From: Peromyscus leucopus
Lineage: Eukaryota; Chordata; Mammalia; Rodentia; Cricetidae
DNA length: 64,000 bases
Assembly (NCBI RefSeq): GCF_004664715.2
Contig: NC_051074.1
Coordinates: forward strand, 22,980,058 to 23,044,057
Reading direction: 5' to 3'
Shown here: positions 24,130 through 36,321 of the stretch, in pieces
Layout of the letters: each line of letters opens with the position of its first letter
Position numbering within the stretch: position 1 is the first letter of the stretch
Notes under the pieces: generated by a model
What the model saw: the letters and a program-made list of their open reading frames with translations, nothing else
Databases searched by the model: none
What the model was told of the DNA's origin: nothing
Made by a program: the position numbers and the translations under genes

Positions 24130-24201
24130 AGGGGAGAAGGAGGAGGAGGAAGGAGGAAGAAGGAAGGAGGAGGAGGAGGAAGGAGGAGGAGGAAGAGGAG
24201 A
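24130..24201 (+). repeat. 72-bp pure purine (GGA/GAA)n tract
   Basis: An unbroken G/A run made of gga, gaa and ggaa units. On the transcript (minus) strand it is all pyrimidine. Such tracts can form triplex (H-) DNA. Confidence 0.95.
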
Positions 24202-24814
24202 CCTCGGCTGGGAGCACCCAGGCCATTTCATTCACACTGAGAAGTCTGATTTCTATACTATGATTCCTTGACTCTCTAGAGAGCCTTCAACAGGGTATGG
24301 TCTGTGGAATGCTGATGAATTTTAGTTCCGTTATGAATCTTAAGTTTGAACTCAAAATTTCATCCAGGCAGCTTAATTAAAATGTTACTGCACATAAAAA
24401 AAAAATGCAATGTGGCAAAATAAATGATTCAAGTAAATATTTAGTGTGTTCTCCCTTCTGCTACACATCTATCAGTGCTATGGTGAGTGACCGTCAAGGT
24501 AGAATCACTGATAGGCCAGTATCCCCATTGGGGTCTGATACCCACCATCAGCTTCCTCTGCACACATATGTGCATTCTGCCATTGAACTTCCCATTGGTC
24601 CTAACATTAAGTAACATTATTCTACCTATTTCACATTCAAGGCAATAGATGAAGATAGGTGGCACATCCATGGCCTCTTCTTAGCTTATTGTGGGATGCA
24701 AAGCTTCTTTGAAACCGGCTGCAAAGACAGGTATGCTGCTAATAGGAACAGTCTACCATGTTCATAATCTACACTCAAGGAATGCAAAACAAACATGTAA
24801 ATATAAGGCACAGG

Positions 24815-24902
24815 CTTGAGGAAGGGGCTCGGTGGTATAACACGTGAATCTGATGTTTCAACCCTACCACCAAAATATTGAAAAATAAAATAAATAAAAT
24901 AT
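24815..24902 (+). repeat. ID-type SINE, diverged
   Basis: It reads gaaggggctcggtggtataa, cacgtgaatctgatg, then tttcaaccctaccaccaaaa and an A-rich tail ending (aaataaat)n. It follows the BC1-derived ID consensus loosely. Confidence 0.5.
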
Positions 24903-25019
24903 GAGATATTATTTGTCTCCCTGGAGTAAAACAGGGATGGCCTGTCAGAGTTGTCTAAAATGCCAGCATGGTGCACATGCAAGTTCAAATTATTCTATCT
25001 GGCACCAAAAATCGCATTA

Positions 25020-25360
25020 GTAGCTTGATGGGATAAACTCCTCTGCCCACAAAAAATGCATTAAATGAGCTCAAGGAAAATTATTTCCCTTCCGTTTTTT
25101 ACCTCTCATCTGCCACCTTCTTGAATATAATGACTCAATTTTCCAGTCACACGGAATGTAGTAATAGAGCCTAACCGGGACATTATGAATGCTAAGACAG
25201 TGTTATCAATAAGCTTCCATGATATAGCAGGGCCTTTTTATACAGACACTGCTTCATTTTATTAACCATCTTGCTATCGTAAACATCCTGCCTGGTGAAT
25301 ATTTGCATTTTAAGTGATTTTCTATCAGAAAAAAAAATTTATCCCTTAAAAAAAATTTAT
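25020..25360. promoter_or_regulatory. Candidate conserved intronic element 3' of the Ig exon
   Basis: A unique stretch 280-620 bp downstream of the 25641-25815 exon in transcript order. It has several regulatory-looking cores (ggtgaatatttgcattttaa, tttattaaccatcttgctat, agcttccatgatatagcagg) and no repeat signature. Evidence is texture and position only. Confidence 0.25.
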
Positions 25361-25640
25361 AGGTTGTAATCTGTATCCACAGAACCGGCAGAAATCCTGG
25401 CTGAGAACATAGCCACTGCTCTGTGTGCTCCTAAACCAACATCAATCATATACATTTTTCAAAAAACACTGCTCACATGCAAAATTTGTACTTAAAATGC
25501 AATCCATCAATGCAGCCTATTACCAAACTACTATTCAGAAACAGACAGGATAAGTTTGAGCATAAACAAATCATGAACAAACAACTATGTGAGCATCTAT
25601 TTTAATAGACTATTTGAGGGCATGGAAATGCATTAAATAC

Positions 25641-25815
25641 CTTTAACAACCAATTCTGCGTAGTTTGATACCCCAACACCGCCTTCCGTGCGAATCATGC
25701 AGCGGTACTTCCCAGCATCTCTCTTGGTCGTGTTGACAACATTAAATGAGGCTATGAATCTTCTGGAACTAGTCACTTTTATTTCCTTCAAAGGAGCGTC
25801 TCGAACATCAATGCC
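25641..25815 (-). CDS. PTPRM: PTPRM coding exon, second half of the Ig-like domain
   Basis: The 175-bp exon starts in phase 0 with GIDVRDAPLKEIKVTSS and ends VGVSNYAELVVK plus one base. It holds the Ig hallmark DAGKYRC, whose cysteine pairs with the one in the preceding exon, and one N-glycosylation sequon (NTT, in FNVVNTTKRD). The acceptor is ccatgacacag before GGC and the donor is AAAG|gtattt, first intron base at 25640. Joined to the previous exon it completes an Ig domain of normal size, which with the MAM domain forms the cis/trans adhesion surface known for this family. The reading frame is intact. Likely exon 6. Confidence 0.96.
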
Positions 25816-28230
25816 CTGTGTCATGGAGGGTGGAAAGGACAGAGAGAAGCAATATCAGTGGTCATTATCAGGACAGTCAGACACCTGATGGCAATTATCA
25901 ATGTCATATTCATGCAAATTCTGGCTCATGTGTTTATTCCCATGGCAGATGTTCTGTAAGAGACAGTAGTTCTGCCCCATCAACAAAACAAAGATCAAGC
26001 CTCCAAAATTAAGTGTGTAGAAATGTGTTGCTTGTATCTTTTAAATATATTAAGTTAAATGAACTGAGCAGGAGAGAAAGATGTTCAAAACCTTTTAAAA
26101 AAAAAACCAAAACTTTGCTTTCTACAAATATTTGGTTCTTCATAACACCTTATCCTATATTCTTATTTTTCATTAGAAAACAAAATTAAGTCACCAGCCA
26201 TCCTATTACTAACCCAATTTCTCTATAAGCAACCAAACAATTACCAAGAATAGCATTAAAATCTACATCAGGTTTCATCACCATCCTCAGTGATGGACCC
26301 AGAGAACTAACCCAAGTTTTATGATGTTTTTCCCATGGACACAAAAGCCACAGAAGTGGATGCTTGATAAATATCTGCTTCTAAAATATATCGAGGGAGA
26401 AGTCTTTCTGTATGTTCTGTATGTCCATGAAGCTGCTTCTATTGTGGGGAAGTGTTGTGCTTTGTTTTGTTTTGTTTAATTATCCTTATACATCAAGTCA
26501 ACCTTTTATTTATACACTCTTAGAAATCCAACCATTGTAAGAGATGAAAGCAAAAAAGGACATGGGCAGATTCAGTTCTGTATATTTAATAAGTCCTGGA
26601 AGCCGGCTGTCTTCTCTATTCAACATTAGTAGAAAATAAGAGCCCGAGATCAAGGGTTATGTACGATGCCAATGTCCATTATTCATCCACAAGCCATGCT
26701 TGGGGTGCCAAGATGCCAAGATTACTGAGTCATACAGCCAGGGTCGAAATGCTGGACCACAGGTAGACATCCACCAATGATGGCCTGAGAGGTGAAGGGA
26801 AAGACCTGGTGGCTGGCAGAAGTCACCAAGGGGATTGGCTGCAGATCCTGTGGACTGGAGCGAGTGATAGGAGTATGGAGACTAAATCAGAAAATAACTG
26901 GACAAAGGATAATTGAGGGAAGACCATTCTCGTCACACAAAACAGTAAGGGAAGCCCGAGATCATTAGAAAGACTGGCCGATGTGACAATAACAAGAGGA
27001 AGTTGGATGTGAAGTTTATATTAAAGTGTTTTCAATATTAAAATGTTTTCATTTATAGAAATACAAGGCTATACAACAATGAAGTCCATCTGTGTGGTTC
27101 AGTGACTTACACCATACAAATAAACAAACAAAACAGCATTTCTCTATGATACTTTGGGACAGTCAGTCTTAAGCAAATGTGAGTTTTACGGTTAAGCCTA
27201 ACTTAGGTGCTGATCAAAATGTCATTATTAAAAGTGATGCACCTTTGCAGGGCTCCACTTTCCTTACCCAAAAAGAGAGGATTCAATTCACTCTCAGGGC
27301 TACCGTGAGACATGCAAGGACACTGACAGAATGACTGGCATCGCACATCCCCATCCGAGCTTTGACAAAATGAGCAGTGGCCTCTAGGGAAAACAAAAGC
27401 TGGCAGCATGTCAGAACCCCACCTTTGTTTCTGACACACTGGCGACAACAGTGTGCAGAAACCATGGGCTTGCGGATACTGAAGCACAGAAGGAAACAGA
27501 CTCACTCACCCAGTCACTAGAAAACCACAGGGCCCCCACATGTTAGGTGCTGCTGTAAAACACACAGGATGGAGGAACAGTGTTCCCAGAGCAGGCAGCT
27601 CCCCCAAAGACGGGGGCTGAGCTACATGCTCTGTGCATCCTCCTAGGCAGCTCCCGCTTGGACAAGGAGAGAGCAGTCAGGAGTGCTGCATTAACAGAGT
27701 TCCTGCTACTTGGAAGGAAACGTCAGGAGTGGGGAAGAAGAGTTCCACCCACATTGTTTTTGGCATTGGCTGTAAAAGCAGTTTTGTTTATACTTTAAAA
27801 AGTAACACGTCAAAATATAAACTCTCATATGTCTTAATTTGTGTGTTTTACTAAGTTTAAAACCTTGATCTAACCAATTGCACCAGATTATTAAAAGAAC
27901 AAAAAACAAAAAAAGAATCCAACAAGATTTAGCATTAACAATACATCCAAGAGGAAGCAATCCTCTCTGAATTCCATACATTTAATCTCTGGTAAAACCT
28001 CATCATCAAATTTTGCTAACAGAAGAGACCTGATACTTACAGCCGTTAAAACTGGAATGTTTCATTTTACATACAGAAAAGAAAATCTAACTTTTTGTTC
28101 ATGAGCGAAATAGCAAACCTTATTGAAAGACTAACTGTGCATTTGTTCTATTTATTAACAGTGTTGACAACTAAAGACCAGGAGATTGTTCACTGTTTTA
28201 TTTACTTAAGTATATGCCCACAAGAATAAG

Positions 28231-28231
<1 letters not shown>

Positions 28232-28261
<30 letters not shown>
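28232..28261. repeat. T12-A18 junction
   Basis: Twelve T are directly followed by eighteen A, a perfect 12-bp-arm inverted repeat with no loop. It may mark two retroposon tails meeting. I recognise no known element in 28262-28860. Confidence 0.9.
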
Positions 28262-28859
28262 CAACTTCTATTTATTTACTTTTCACTTCAATAACAGTCA
28301 CACAATACTGTTCATAACAGAGGCACACTGATCCCTGACCACAGCCCAAGGCTGTACTGTGGGTGCCAAGGGAAGTCCCCTCCTTCTGCATTAATATTTC
28401 TGCTGGAGAAGCAGCCCTTGGGAGGCACTCTTCCTTCATGCCATAGTGTTACTCTGTAAAACACAGAGCTCCACAGTGTGAGCGACACACAAGGCCTATG
28501 TATCCATGAACTCTCAGGAAGGTTTCTTTAAACAAAGACTCCACATACTTAACCACACAGAAAAATTCAGCTTATTTATGAGGAATGATACAGGGTCAGG
28601 GAAGCCCAAATCAATGAGCATCATTTCTGTTCTAGATCCACACAGGCAACCAAACTACACACCTTACTCAGATAGGCGGCCTTCCTCTTGCTATTTGCAA
28701 TGTACAGTACACTGTTGTGACTCCTTTTGACTAAAGGGTATTTCAGAGGTTCTGGGTGCCTCTCAGCTAACAATCTCACACAACTCATCAGGAATATGGT
28801 TGGCAGGATGGGGCCTCTGATAGCATCTATATTCCTGTCCGTAGTGGGAATTCACTCCA

Positions 28860-29141
28860 CCCATAACTTTGGGCTATCTGGCCTGATAGAGGCGGTGTGT
28901 CTTATCTGCCCATACGACCACTTAAAAGGGAGGAGAAAGGGGTTGTGCTCTCTTGGGTGGTGAAGACTGGATCAGGCGGTATGAAGCAGTCTGTGATCCA
29001 TGCCCAGCTTTCCAAGGACTCTGCTACTGGATTTACCTTATCCTGTATCAGTAAGTCTGTTTTCCCCATAGAACTCCTTAATAAATTTATATATATACCC
29101 ACCATTGAAGCTCTCATTACAAGTGGTACCCAATGTAGGGC
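28860..29141 (+). mobile_element. Decayed endogenous retrovirus: LTR 3' end and primer-binding site
   Basis: The segment ends tccttaataaatttatatat (polyadenylation-like signal), and after cattacaag comes a primer-binding-site-like tggtacccaatgtagggc at 29124-29141. That matches the tRNA-Lys1,2 type site (TGGCGCCCAACGTGGGGC) at 14 of 18 positions, all mismatches being transitions. This suggests a class II (ERVK/betaretrovirus-like) element in plus orientation. Only a short remnant is left, with no gag, pol or env frame, and it cannot be active. The left limit is a guess. Confidence 0.45.
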
Positions 29142-29149
29142 AGATGCCA

Positions 29150-29284
29150 TCCAGCTACCTTTCGTCTCCCTCTCTCTTAGATTTCCCACCTGGCTCTTAT
29201 CCTGCCTTACCATAGGCCAAAACAGCCTCTTTATTAACCAATGATAGCGACACATATTCACAGCATACAGAAAGACATCCCACA
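29150..29284 (-). repeat. LTR fragment, same family as the copy at 1718
   Basis: On the minus strand it starts tgtgggatgtctttctgtat and continues with cattggttaataaagaggc and the block aggataagagccaggtggga, the same family as the 1718 copy. It lies back to back with the plus-strand LTR/primer-binding-site remnant just to its left. Confidence 0.6.
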
Positions 29285-30304
29285 GTACCTGTCTCCAGAA
29301 TGTAAGAATGTTTTCCTTTCAATTGCTAAAAGAAAGTTTGCAGTTGTGATGAAAATAAGCGTTTAAGAGACTGGAAGTCACACTGGATTATCTGGGTGTC
29401 CTACGGCCACCACACGGTCCTCATGGGAGGAAAATGGAAAGTCGCATGTGGAGGAAGAGGCTGTGAAGAGCTTAGATAGCAATGATGCAATTTGAAGATG
29501 GCACAAGGGACTGGAAAAGGCAAGGCCTCTCATCATCCCTAAGATTTCCAGAAGAAATCAACCTAGCTGTCACTGTACTTGAGGCCTTCTGATCTCCAGA
29601 AGTATAAGACAGTGAAGCCCAGGAGTTTCTGATATTTTGTTACAGTCACAATAAGAAAATAATAAAGCAACCACTGGGGTAATGAAATGCCACGTGGCTT
29701 TTGATGGTGCATAGACATTGTGACCCTAATTTCCCAGAGCTGCACAACAAACGTCTAAGGTCATGTTGAGTCTTTTGCAAAAGAAAGAGTTCAATCCCAA
29801 GCTATCACCGAAGCCAAAAACAGAAGTCCAAAGGTGGGCACATACTTTGCAACCTCAAAAACTTTGTAGAAAACAACATTAATCAAACAGACATTGTAGG
29901 CTTGGCATGAGGGCAGACATGGAGTGGTAGAATAGACTGGAGAGCCCAGACATGAACCCTCATAGGTATCACCCACTGACATGCATCAGCATTATTAGAC
30001 CATTCAGTTTGGAAAGAATGGTGTTTTCAACAGTGGTAGTGGAGAAAGTGGAGAGCCACTGGCTTAAAAAAAAAAGAAGAAAGAATTAGATTTTTAGATT
30101 TGTTACATACAAGAGTCTAAATCAAACACCTAACCTCAAGAGTTAATATCCTCAATCAAGGAAAAACTTTAATGATCTGAGATCTGGCCCTAGTTTTCTG
30201 AACTGTGATGCCAAGATCATAGGAACCAAAAGAAAGTAATCAGGGCTGCATCAAAACCACAAACTTCAGTGCATAAAGAATCACTATTTGGATGAGGACA
30301 CGGC

Positions 30305-30615
30305 TTGATGAACAAATTCATTGCTGTGCAAACTTTAGAACTAGAGCTCAGGTCCCCAGAACAGATCCAGACAGGTACCAGGTGGGTGTGGCAGCCCACC
30401 TGTGAGCCAGGGCCCAGGACACAGAGACAGGGAATCCCTGGAGGAAGCTGGATAGCTGGAACACCAACAGAGGGCTCTAGGTTCTGTGAGAGACCCTGCC
30501 TTGATAGACAATATGAGGAGCAATCAAGAAAAACATCTAATGTCAATCTCGGGCTTACACACACACACACACACACATGTCCACACACAAATACCCATGC
30601 ACACGTGCGTAGGCA
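30305..30615 (+). repeat. B4 SINE with ACAC tail
   Basis: The body gtgggtgtggcagcccacct, gacagggaatccctggagga, agagaccctgccttgataga, then gaggagcaatcaagaaaaac and ctaatgtcaatctcgggctt is B4. It ends in (AC)n at 30560-30580. Confidence 0.7.
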
Positions 30616-30689
30616 AACAAAAAAGAACTGTTGAGAAAGTAAAGTATCAGCCCGTAATGGGAAAAGCTTCTGTAAATCATATAGCCGAA

Positions 30690-31310
30690 ACCCTGCAATT
30701 CATCAACAGCTATAAAAATTTTCAGTTAAATATTGGGCAAAAGACTGTTTCTCTAAAGAAGAAATGCACAGGGCCAACTGGACAGGAAATGATGTTCAGC
30801 ATCACCCGTCATTAGGGAAATGCAAATCAAAACCATAATGTCATACCAGTTCACACTAGGTAAGACGTTTTATTGTCAGGTACATGGAAATTACCAAGCA
30901 TGGGACAGGTGCTGGAAACTGGGACCCTCGCACATGGGTCAAGAGAATGATGGAGTTATTGTGGAAACATCACTATTCTACAAAGAGCTAAAAGTGAAAT
31001 TATCACAGGACCTAGCAATCCTATTGTCCAAATGCAGAATCTAAAGAGGACCTCAGAGACTGGATGTTATTGGTCAAAGCGGCATCAGCCCCAATGGTCA
31101 ACACATGGAAGCAATCTCACTTTCCACCAATGGGAGAATGAATGAGCCAGGTTTAATACACACACATAGTAAATCGCATTTGGCCTTAGAAAGGAAGGAC
31201 CTTCTGACCAATGCTACAATGTGGAAAATCCTTAAAGATGTTATATTAAGTGAAATGTATTAGTCATAAAAGGCAAATACCATATATTTCCACTAGTGTG
31301 AAAAAATACA
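30690..31310 (+). repeat. Ancient L1 ORF2 3' end
   Basis: The succession aaatgcaaatcaaaaccata, tgtcataccagttcacacta, acaggacctagcaatcctat, gggagaatgaatgagccagg and ttaagtgaaatgtattagtc matches the end of L1 ORF2 and early 3'UTR in old mammalian L1. Frames are broken throughout. Confidence 0.75.
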
Positions 31311-34300
31311 CTTAAAAAAACTATATATTCTTATCAATTAGAGATAAATATCATCATTACATTAGTATATTTTAGATTTTTTTAATGTCAAGTTTTATTT
31401 TAAGTAAAATCTGAAATGATGGCCCAAACCATACAGACAGGTTTATATCTTTCTTTAAACATTCTGTGAGGTCTGTAACCTTTTCATATTTTATATATTA
31501 TTAGGTAGCTGATGAATAAAACATACATATAACAAGAACTTTGGTTATGAGAATCCAAATATTCAACAGGATGCTTCTGTTTAATTTTGTGGTATCATGT
31601 GGCTTTTATAGGATGAAATTATTTTTCTTACTAGATAGGATTTTAATAAGAAAATTAATCTCACTTTTATTATTTTTAAAAATGGCTGTTGAGTGCTCAA
31701 CCCTTAAGGGAACATCCATCATTCCTCTAAGACTCAAAAAACATCCCCGAACAGGGAGCAGAGAATGTAGGGACTCCACAATGGGGAGGAGAACAAAGGA
31801 ACCCAGTCTCTGGGACTTGACATGACATTGCTCTCTTAGACTGACTCACAGCAGCTGCAGGGACCAGCACAGGGCCACACAGAACTGGACTCATCAACCT
31901 TCAGTCATGGACTGGGGAGGGGCTCACGGGGTCTGGCTCCTCCTCCTGGCAGCTAACTGTTAGGGCAACAGGAACCTTTGGTTTAAGTAGAGGTGGAGCC
32001 ATTGAGTTACCCATGCTCCCGCGCAAAGTTCCACACACATATCCAAGGGAATAGCCCTGCTTAAACTCAGTGAGTGACACGAAAATATAGTCAAAAGCCA
32101 TGATATTGGAAGTTGGGTGGGGCCTTACTGGAAGGAAGAGGCCCAGAAAGAACACGGTAAACATGCATATGAAATGGTCAATGAATAAATTAATACTTAA
32201 TTAAAAAAATATTGCCTATGAGACACCAGGGCATAAAATATATTGATCTCTGTATAGGACAAAGACTTCTTGAAATGAGTATCTTTAGGAAATATAAGTA
32301 TGGAGCTTTCAAAAAGGGAATATTGAAAAGATGTCAGAAAACAGTTGTTGGGTGCTATTAACTGTATTTTGCATGGGTAGGTACAAGAATATATTTAAAT
32401 ATCTGATATATCAATTACTCATAGCGAGATACATATATGTGTGTATAGATATACATACATATATATAATCTGTGCTTATGATACTACCAAGAATTTTATA
32501 TAAGTATAAAAATCCCATTATTTAATTTAATTCCAAAAATCCATTTGGAATTAAAGACTAGGGTTCCTACTTCAAAGGAGGAGCAGAAGGAAAACCAACC
32601 AACCAACCAAACAAACAAACAAAAAACCGAGGCATCTCCCGGAGAAATGGGGTGGTAGTGGTTAACTGGGTTCAGGCTGAATCAAGGGTCTGAAAAAGCA
32701 ACAGAGGAGGGAGCCCTGCAGGGAGGAGGGGGTCAGGCATGGTCAGGGACACAGGACAGGCTGAAAAGAGAATAGACAGAAGCCAGGGGAAATGCCAGAA
32801 ATGGGTGGACTGGTCTCTGGGAAAAACAACAACAAAAACACTCTTTGGATGCAGATTCCTCTTCCTAGTCTCTGAAATCCTGATATTACACATCAGTGAG
32901 AGTCTCCTGGTTTCTTGGTGTCCAAGAGTCAGACAAACCCAGTAAACACTTGGGATTCCAGATGAGCCCCATGTCAGATGAACGCTCCGAGGACCATCCA
33001 CATCGGGGGTCATGGAAAGAGGATGAGGGAGAGGAGGGGAGCAGGGAGAGATCTTGGTCACCCCTCTGTGCTATGGACAAGCTGCAGCAAATACTCCCGA
33101 GCACATCCCCCTCTGCATGCAAGGTACCATGGGCAAAAAGAGACAGAAATCATTGTAGAAACAGGAACACCCCACCTAAGCCTACCCTCTTGACACACGC
33201 AGGGAAGGCCTGGCCAGAACTGTAGGTGTTTTTCAGGGAGCGACTAAAGGATTAAATGAATTGATTTCCAGAAGCCTTCAGGTCTCCAGAGTCACCTCCT
33301 CTGGCTGGACTTGACTGGAAATTGTGAGGATCCCTGTACCACAGTTGAAGTTTTGAAAGGCTTCTAAGCCCCTCTCCCTGAGGGCCTTTTCTATGGCAGC
33401 AATGACCAGATAGGGTAATATGTTAGAACCTTGGGCACTACCAAGAAGTCAGGAGTCTGTGGAGAGGGCCACCTTCCTTATACTTACACGGCTGAACAAT
33501 GAGAACACATCTTGGGGTGGAGCTAGCAAGCTGCTCAAGTGACTTCTCCCCATTTTTCCCAGTGTGAGAGAAGCACAGCCCCACTGAACACTGGCGCCTC
33601 ATCTCTTAACAAAAAAAGACAGCACCGTGCACACTGACCAAGAACAGAATCCAGAGTGTTCTTTATGATATAGTCGATCACGCAAGACAGCCAAGACAGA
33701 TGCAAGGTGTGACAATCACATGTCCAGGGTAGTCAAAGGATCGTTGCTCTAACTTTTGTGAACTTCATGAAAGGACCCATAATGATGGTGCCTGAGAAGA
33801 AATGGTCTCCCTGGGTTAAATACGGCCCCTTTGTGAGTCCCAGTGCTTTTTCCAGTATGCATGTATTCCAATGTGAGCAAGCCAGGAAAAAAGTACTGAT
33901 AGTAATTTCAATTATGCTTACAACCTTCTTTAGGCAACGGGCTCACCGAGAACTTCTAAATGAGCAGTGATTTACCACCAAAAGGAGTCACATTAAGTCT
34001 TTCAGGAATATCTATGCCATAATCAGAGCAATGATTGAAGGAAATTGAGGTCTAGGAAGTGAGCAGCAGTTTGAGTAAATTAATCAATCTCAGGCATTTT
34101 GGAGCTGCTCTGAGTGGTTGAGCTTAGTAGGTGGCAGGCAGGGTCCTTGCACAGTCACACGGGTGGGGATGGGCTACAATGTCCAATCCCCCACAGCAGG
34201 AAGAGTTATCGCTACCCACGTTCAAGCAGGCCCTCTGTAAGATGCCCACTACATTCTCACCATTGAGACCTTTCAGGACCATCACAGGGCAGGGGAAATC

Positions 34301-34629
34301 TCACATCAGCCTACATCATCTAAATGGAACCTTTTTTGAATAGCTCAGCAGATCTAGTTTCGCTGGCCCATGGCCTTTGCTGCTTGATAATGAAGACACT
34401 GAATTGCTAAACTGCAGAGAGGCAACGAAGTATGTTCGCATCTGCTGCTTTCCCTCTGGGAACTGAGCCAGGGCCACGCCTGCCTTCTTTTCTCATGGGA
34501 GAGCCTCAGATTCTTGGAAGCAGGATAAACAAGTAAACTCCATGATGAGCATGAGAAAAACAAAAACAAACACAGGAAAAAAAAAAAGCTTTGTGAGGTT
34601 TAGAGTTCATAGGCCAAAGGCGCGTGTGC

Positions 34630-34665
34630 GGGGGGGGGGGGGGGGGAGTGAGAGAGAGAGAGAGA
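34630..34665 (+). repeat. G17 run followed by (GA)n
   Basis: Seventeen consecutive G (34630-34646) follow cgcgtgtgc and lead into agtgagagagagagagag. The run can form G-quadruplex on the plus strand; the transcript carries C17. Confidence 0.95.
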
Positions 34666-34999
34666 TCAGTGAAAGATGCCAAAGCCCCTCTTCTGCCCTC
34701 TGGATGGATCCATCCTGACTTCTAGACCAAACTCAAAGCCCAATTTCCAATCCCAGCCTTAAGGCTGCTATTCAGCAAGCTCCGCCCCCCATCCCCCATC
34801 ACCCTAATTTCTGCGGCTGTATCCCAAACATGCACCAGCTCTTAAGGCCTCCTTTGACCAAGTGACATGAAACCACTAAATGATCTTGGGTACTTAGATC
34901 ATTCCAGGATCACTCTAGATAACTCCTACGTTCTCAGGGACATAAAGAAAACCTTTCTCCTTAAATTAAAGTAACCCCAAACCGCACTAGGTGGAAACC

Positions 35000-35330
35000 C
35001 ACGGTGCCGGCAGCAGGAAGACTCTCAGTGGGCTCTGTGTGAACACTCGCATCTGTCAAATAGATGCAGCTGTAGATGGGTAACCGACTAAAACAATAAT
35101 GGATGTGATTTTCAGCATTGATTTAGACAGTAAATGGTTCCTATAGCAACAGCAGACAGTCCACTTTCTCTGTTCCTGGTATTTTCTGCGTGGTAAGTGA
35201 TGTTAAGTTTATGCCTTAATATATATGGTGTAAAATACTCAAGTTAAGCTTGCAGAAGGCACCATAATTTTACCTCTTTACAAATCATTTTGTAGCTTTT
35301 ATACCTAATAACAAAACGGTTCTGATATAC
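35000..35330. promoter_or_regulatory. Candidate conserved intronic element
   Basis: A unique block with a paired atctgtcaaatagatgcagc (E-box CAGCTG next to it), a TGTCA core, an RFX-like cctatagcaacagc and an agcattgatttagacag stretch, free of repeats. The inference is from motif content only. Confidence 0.25.
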
Positions 35331-35904
35331 AGTTGTGATTTCCCCCATTATCTACAAATGAAGCTAAAAGCCACTGTAGACCACATGTGACCAGTCCTAC
35401 CTCACCAGCCAGAGCAAGGCACATGTGAGCTCCCACACACATAAACACAAGTGAAAAACTCTAATTTAATTGACAATTTAAATTCTTTTCCAAGTTCATG
35501 AATCCTTGACAAAAGTCTAGGTTTCCCACTGTACTATGGAAGGAGCATTATGGGTTGGGAGACAGTTTCTAGATACAGGTGTCTGAGTATTAATCCTAGC
35601 TCTTGATATCACCAACGCACCCCTAGAAAAGTAAACAGAACTCCCCAGGCCTCAGCTGCATCTTATATCTGTGGGAATAAAGTTCTGCAAGGATCAATGA
35701 AAAGAAATGTCAATAAACAAAAAAGCAAAGCTCAAATATTACCTAGCAGAGTACCTACCACCCAGCAGTGCTCTGTAAAAGTCATTATATATTTTTCTAG
35801 CCCCTGTAGAAATCAGTGATACAAGCACTGGTCCTATGACCTCATTCTTTTGTTCACAAGACAGGCGCAGTGCAGTAGATCAGGGAGGCTGCTTATGAGA
35901 ATCA

Positions 35905-35965
35905 ATTTGGTCTCTCTCTTCATCTCTGTCTCTCTATCTCTCCACCTCTCTCTTCCTCTCTCTAA
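35905..35965. repeat. (TC)n-rich simple repeat
   Basis: Imperfect tctctctc text, purine-rich on the transcript strand. Confidence 0.85.
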
Positions 35966-36306
35966 CTAAAAGCATCTAAGTTTGCTTGATCTCAGAAAAA
36001 AAATACAAGAAATTATTAAATTCGGAAGTAATAATTTTTTTCCAGACTGGGTTGATGATAACTAGCTAAATAGCATCATACATACAACAAACTATCAAAA
36101 GAAAAATGTTACATCCATTTCTAGACCAACAACTAAACAAGAGGTTTAAAACCCAAGTGAGGTTAAATGTTTTTCCTCTAAGAAAAACATTCCCAAATTA
36201 GGAGCTTACATGAGATTAGATTTCTATAACAGGTGGAAGGGGCGGGTGTAGCCAGGGTTGAGCTCAAGCAGAATGGCCTTAGTAGAGGTGTAAATCTATG
36301 ACTTTC

Positions 36307-36321
36307 GTCACGTCATGTGAC
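36307..36321. promoter_or_regulatory. CRE half-site / E-box composite
   Basis: The 15-mer gtcacgtcatgtgac has 5-bp inverted arms (GTCAC/GTGAC), a CGTCA CRE half-site and a GTCATGTGAC site of MITF/TFE M-box type, with a taatta-like attatttt following. The motif is real; function is unknown. Confidence 0.25.

Larger units (their letters stand above)
20844..25640 (-). other. PTPRM: PTPRM intron between the Ig and first FN3 exons
   Basis: A complete 4797-bp intron (gtattt...gtctgcag in transcript sense). The low end carries a cluster of B2, B1-related and B4 SINEs (21.05-21.62 kb). The middle has further degraded B1-related pieces and a 72-bp pure purine run. A unique, conserved-looking block lies 300-600 bp downstream of the Ig exon (about 25.0-25.4 kb). 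No other exon is visible. Confidence 0.9.
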
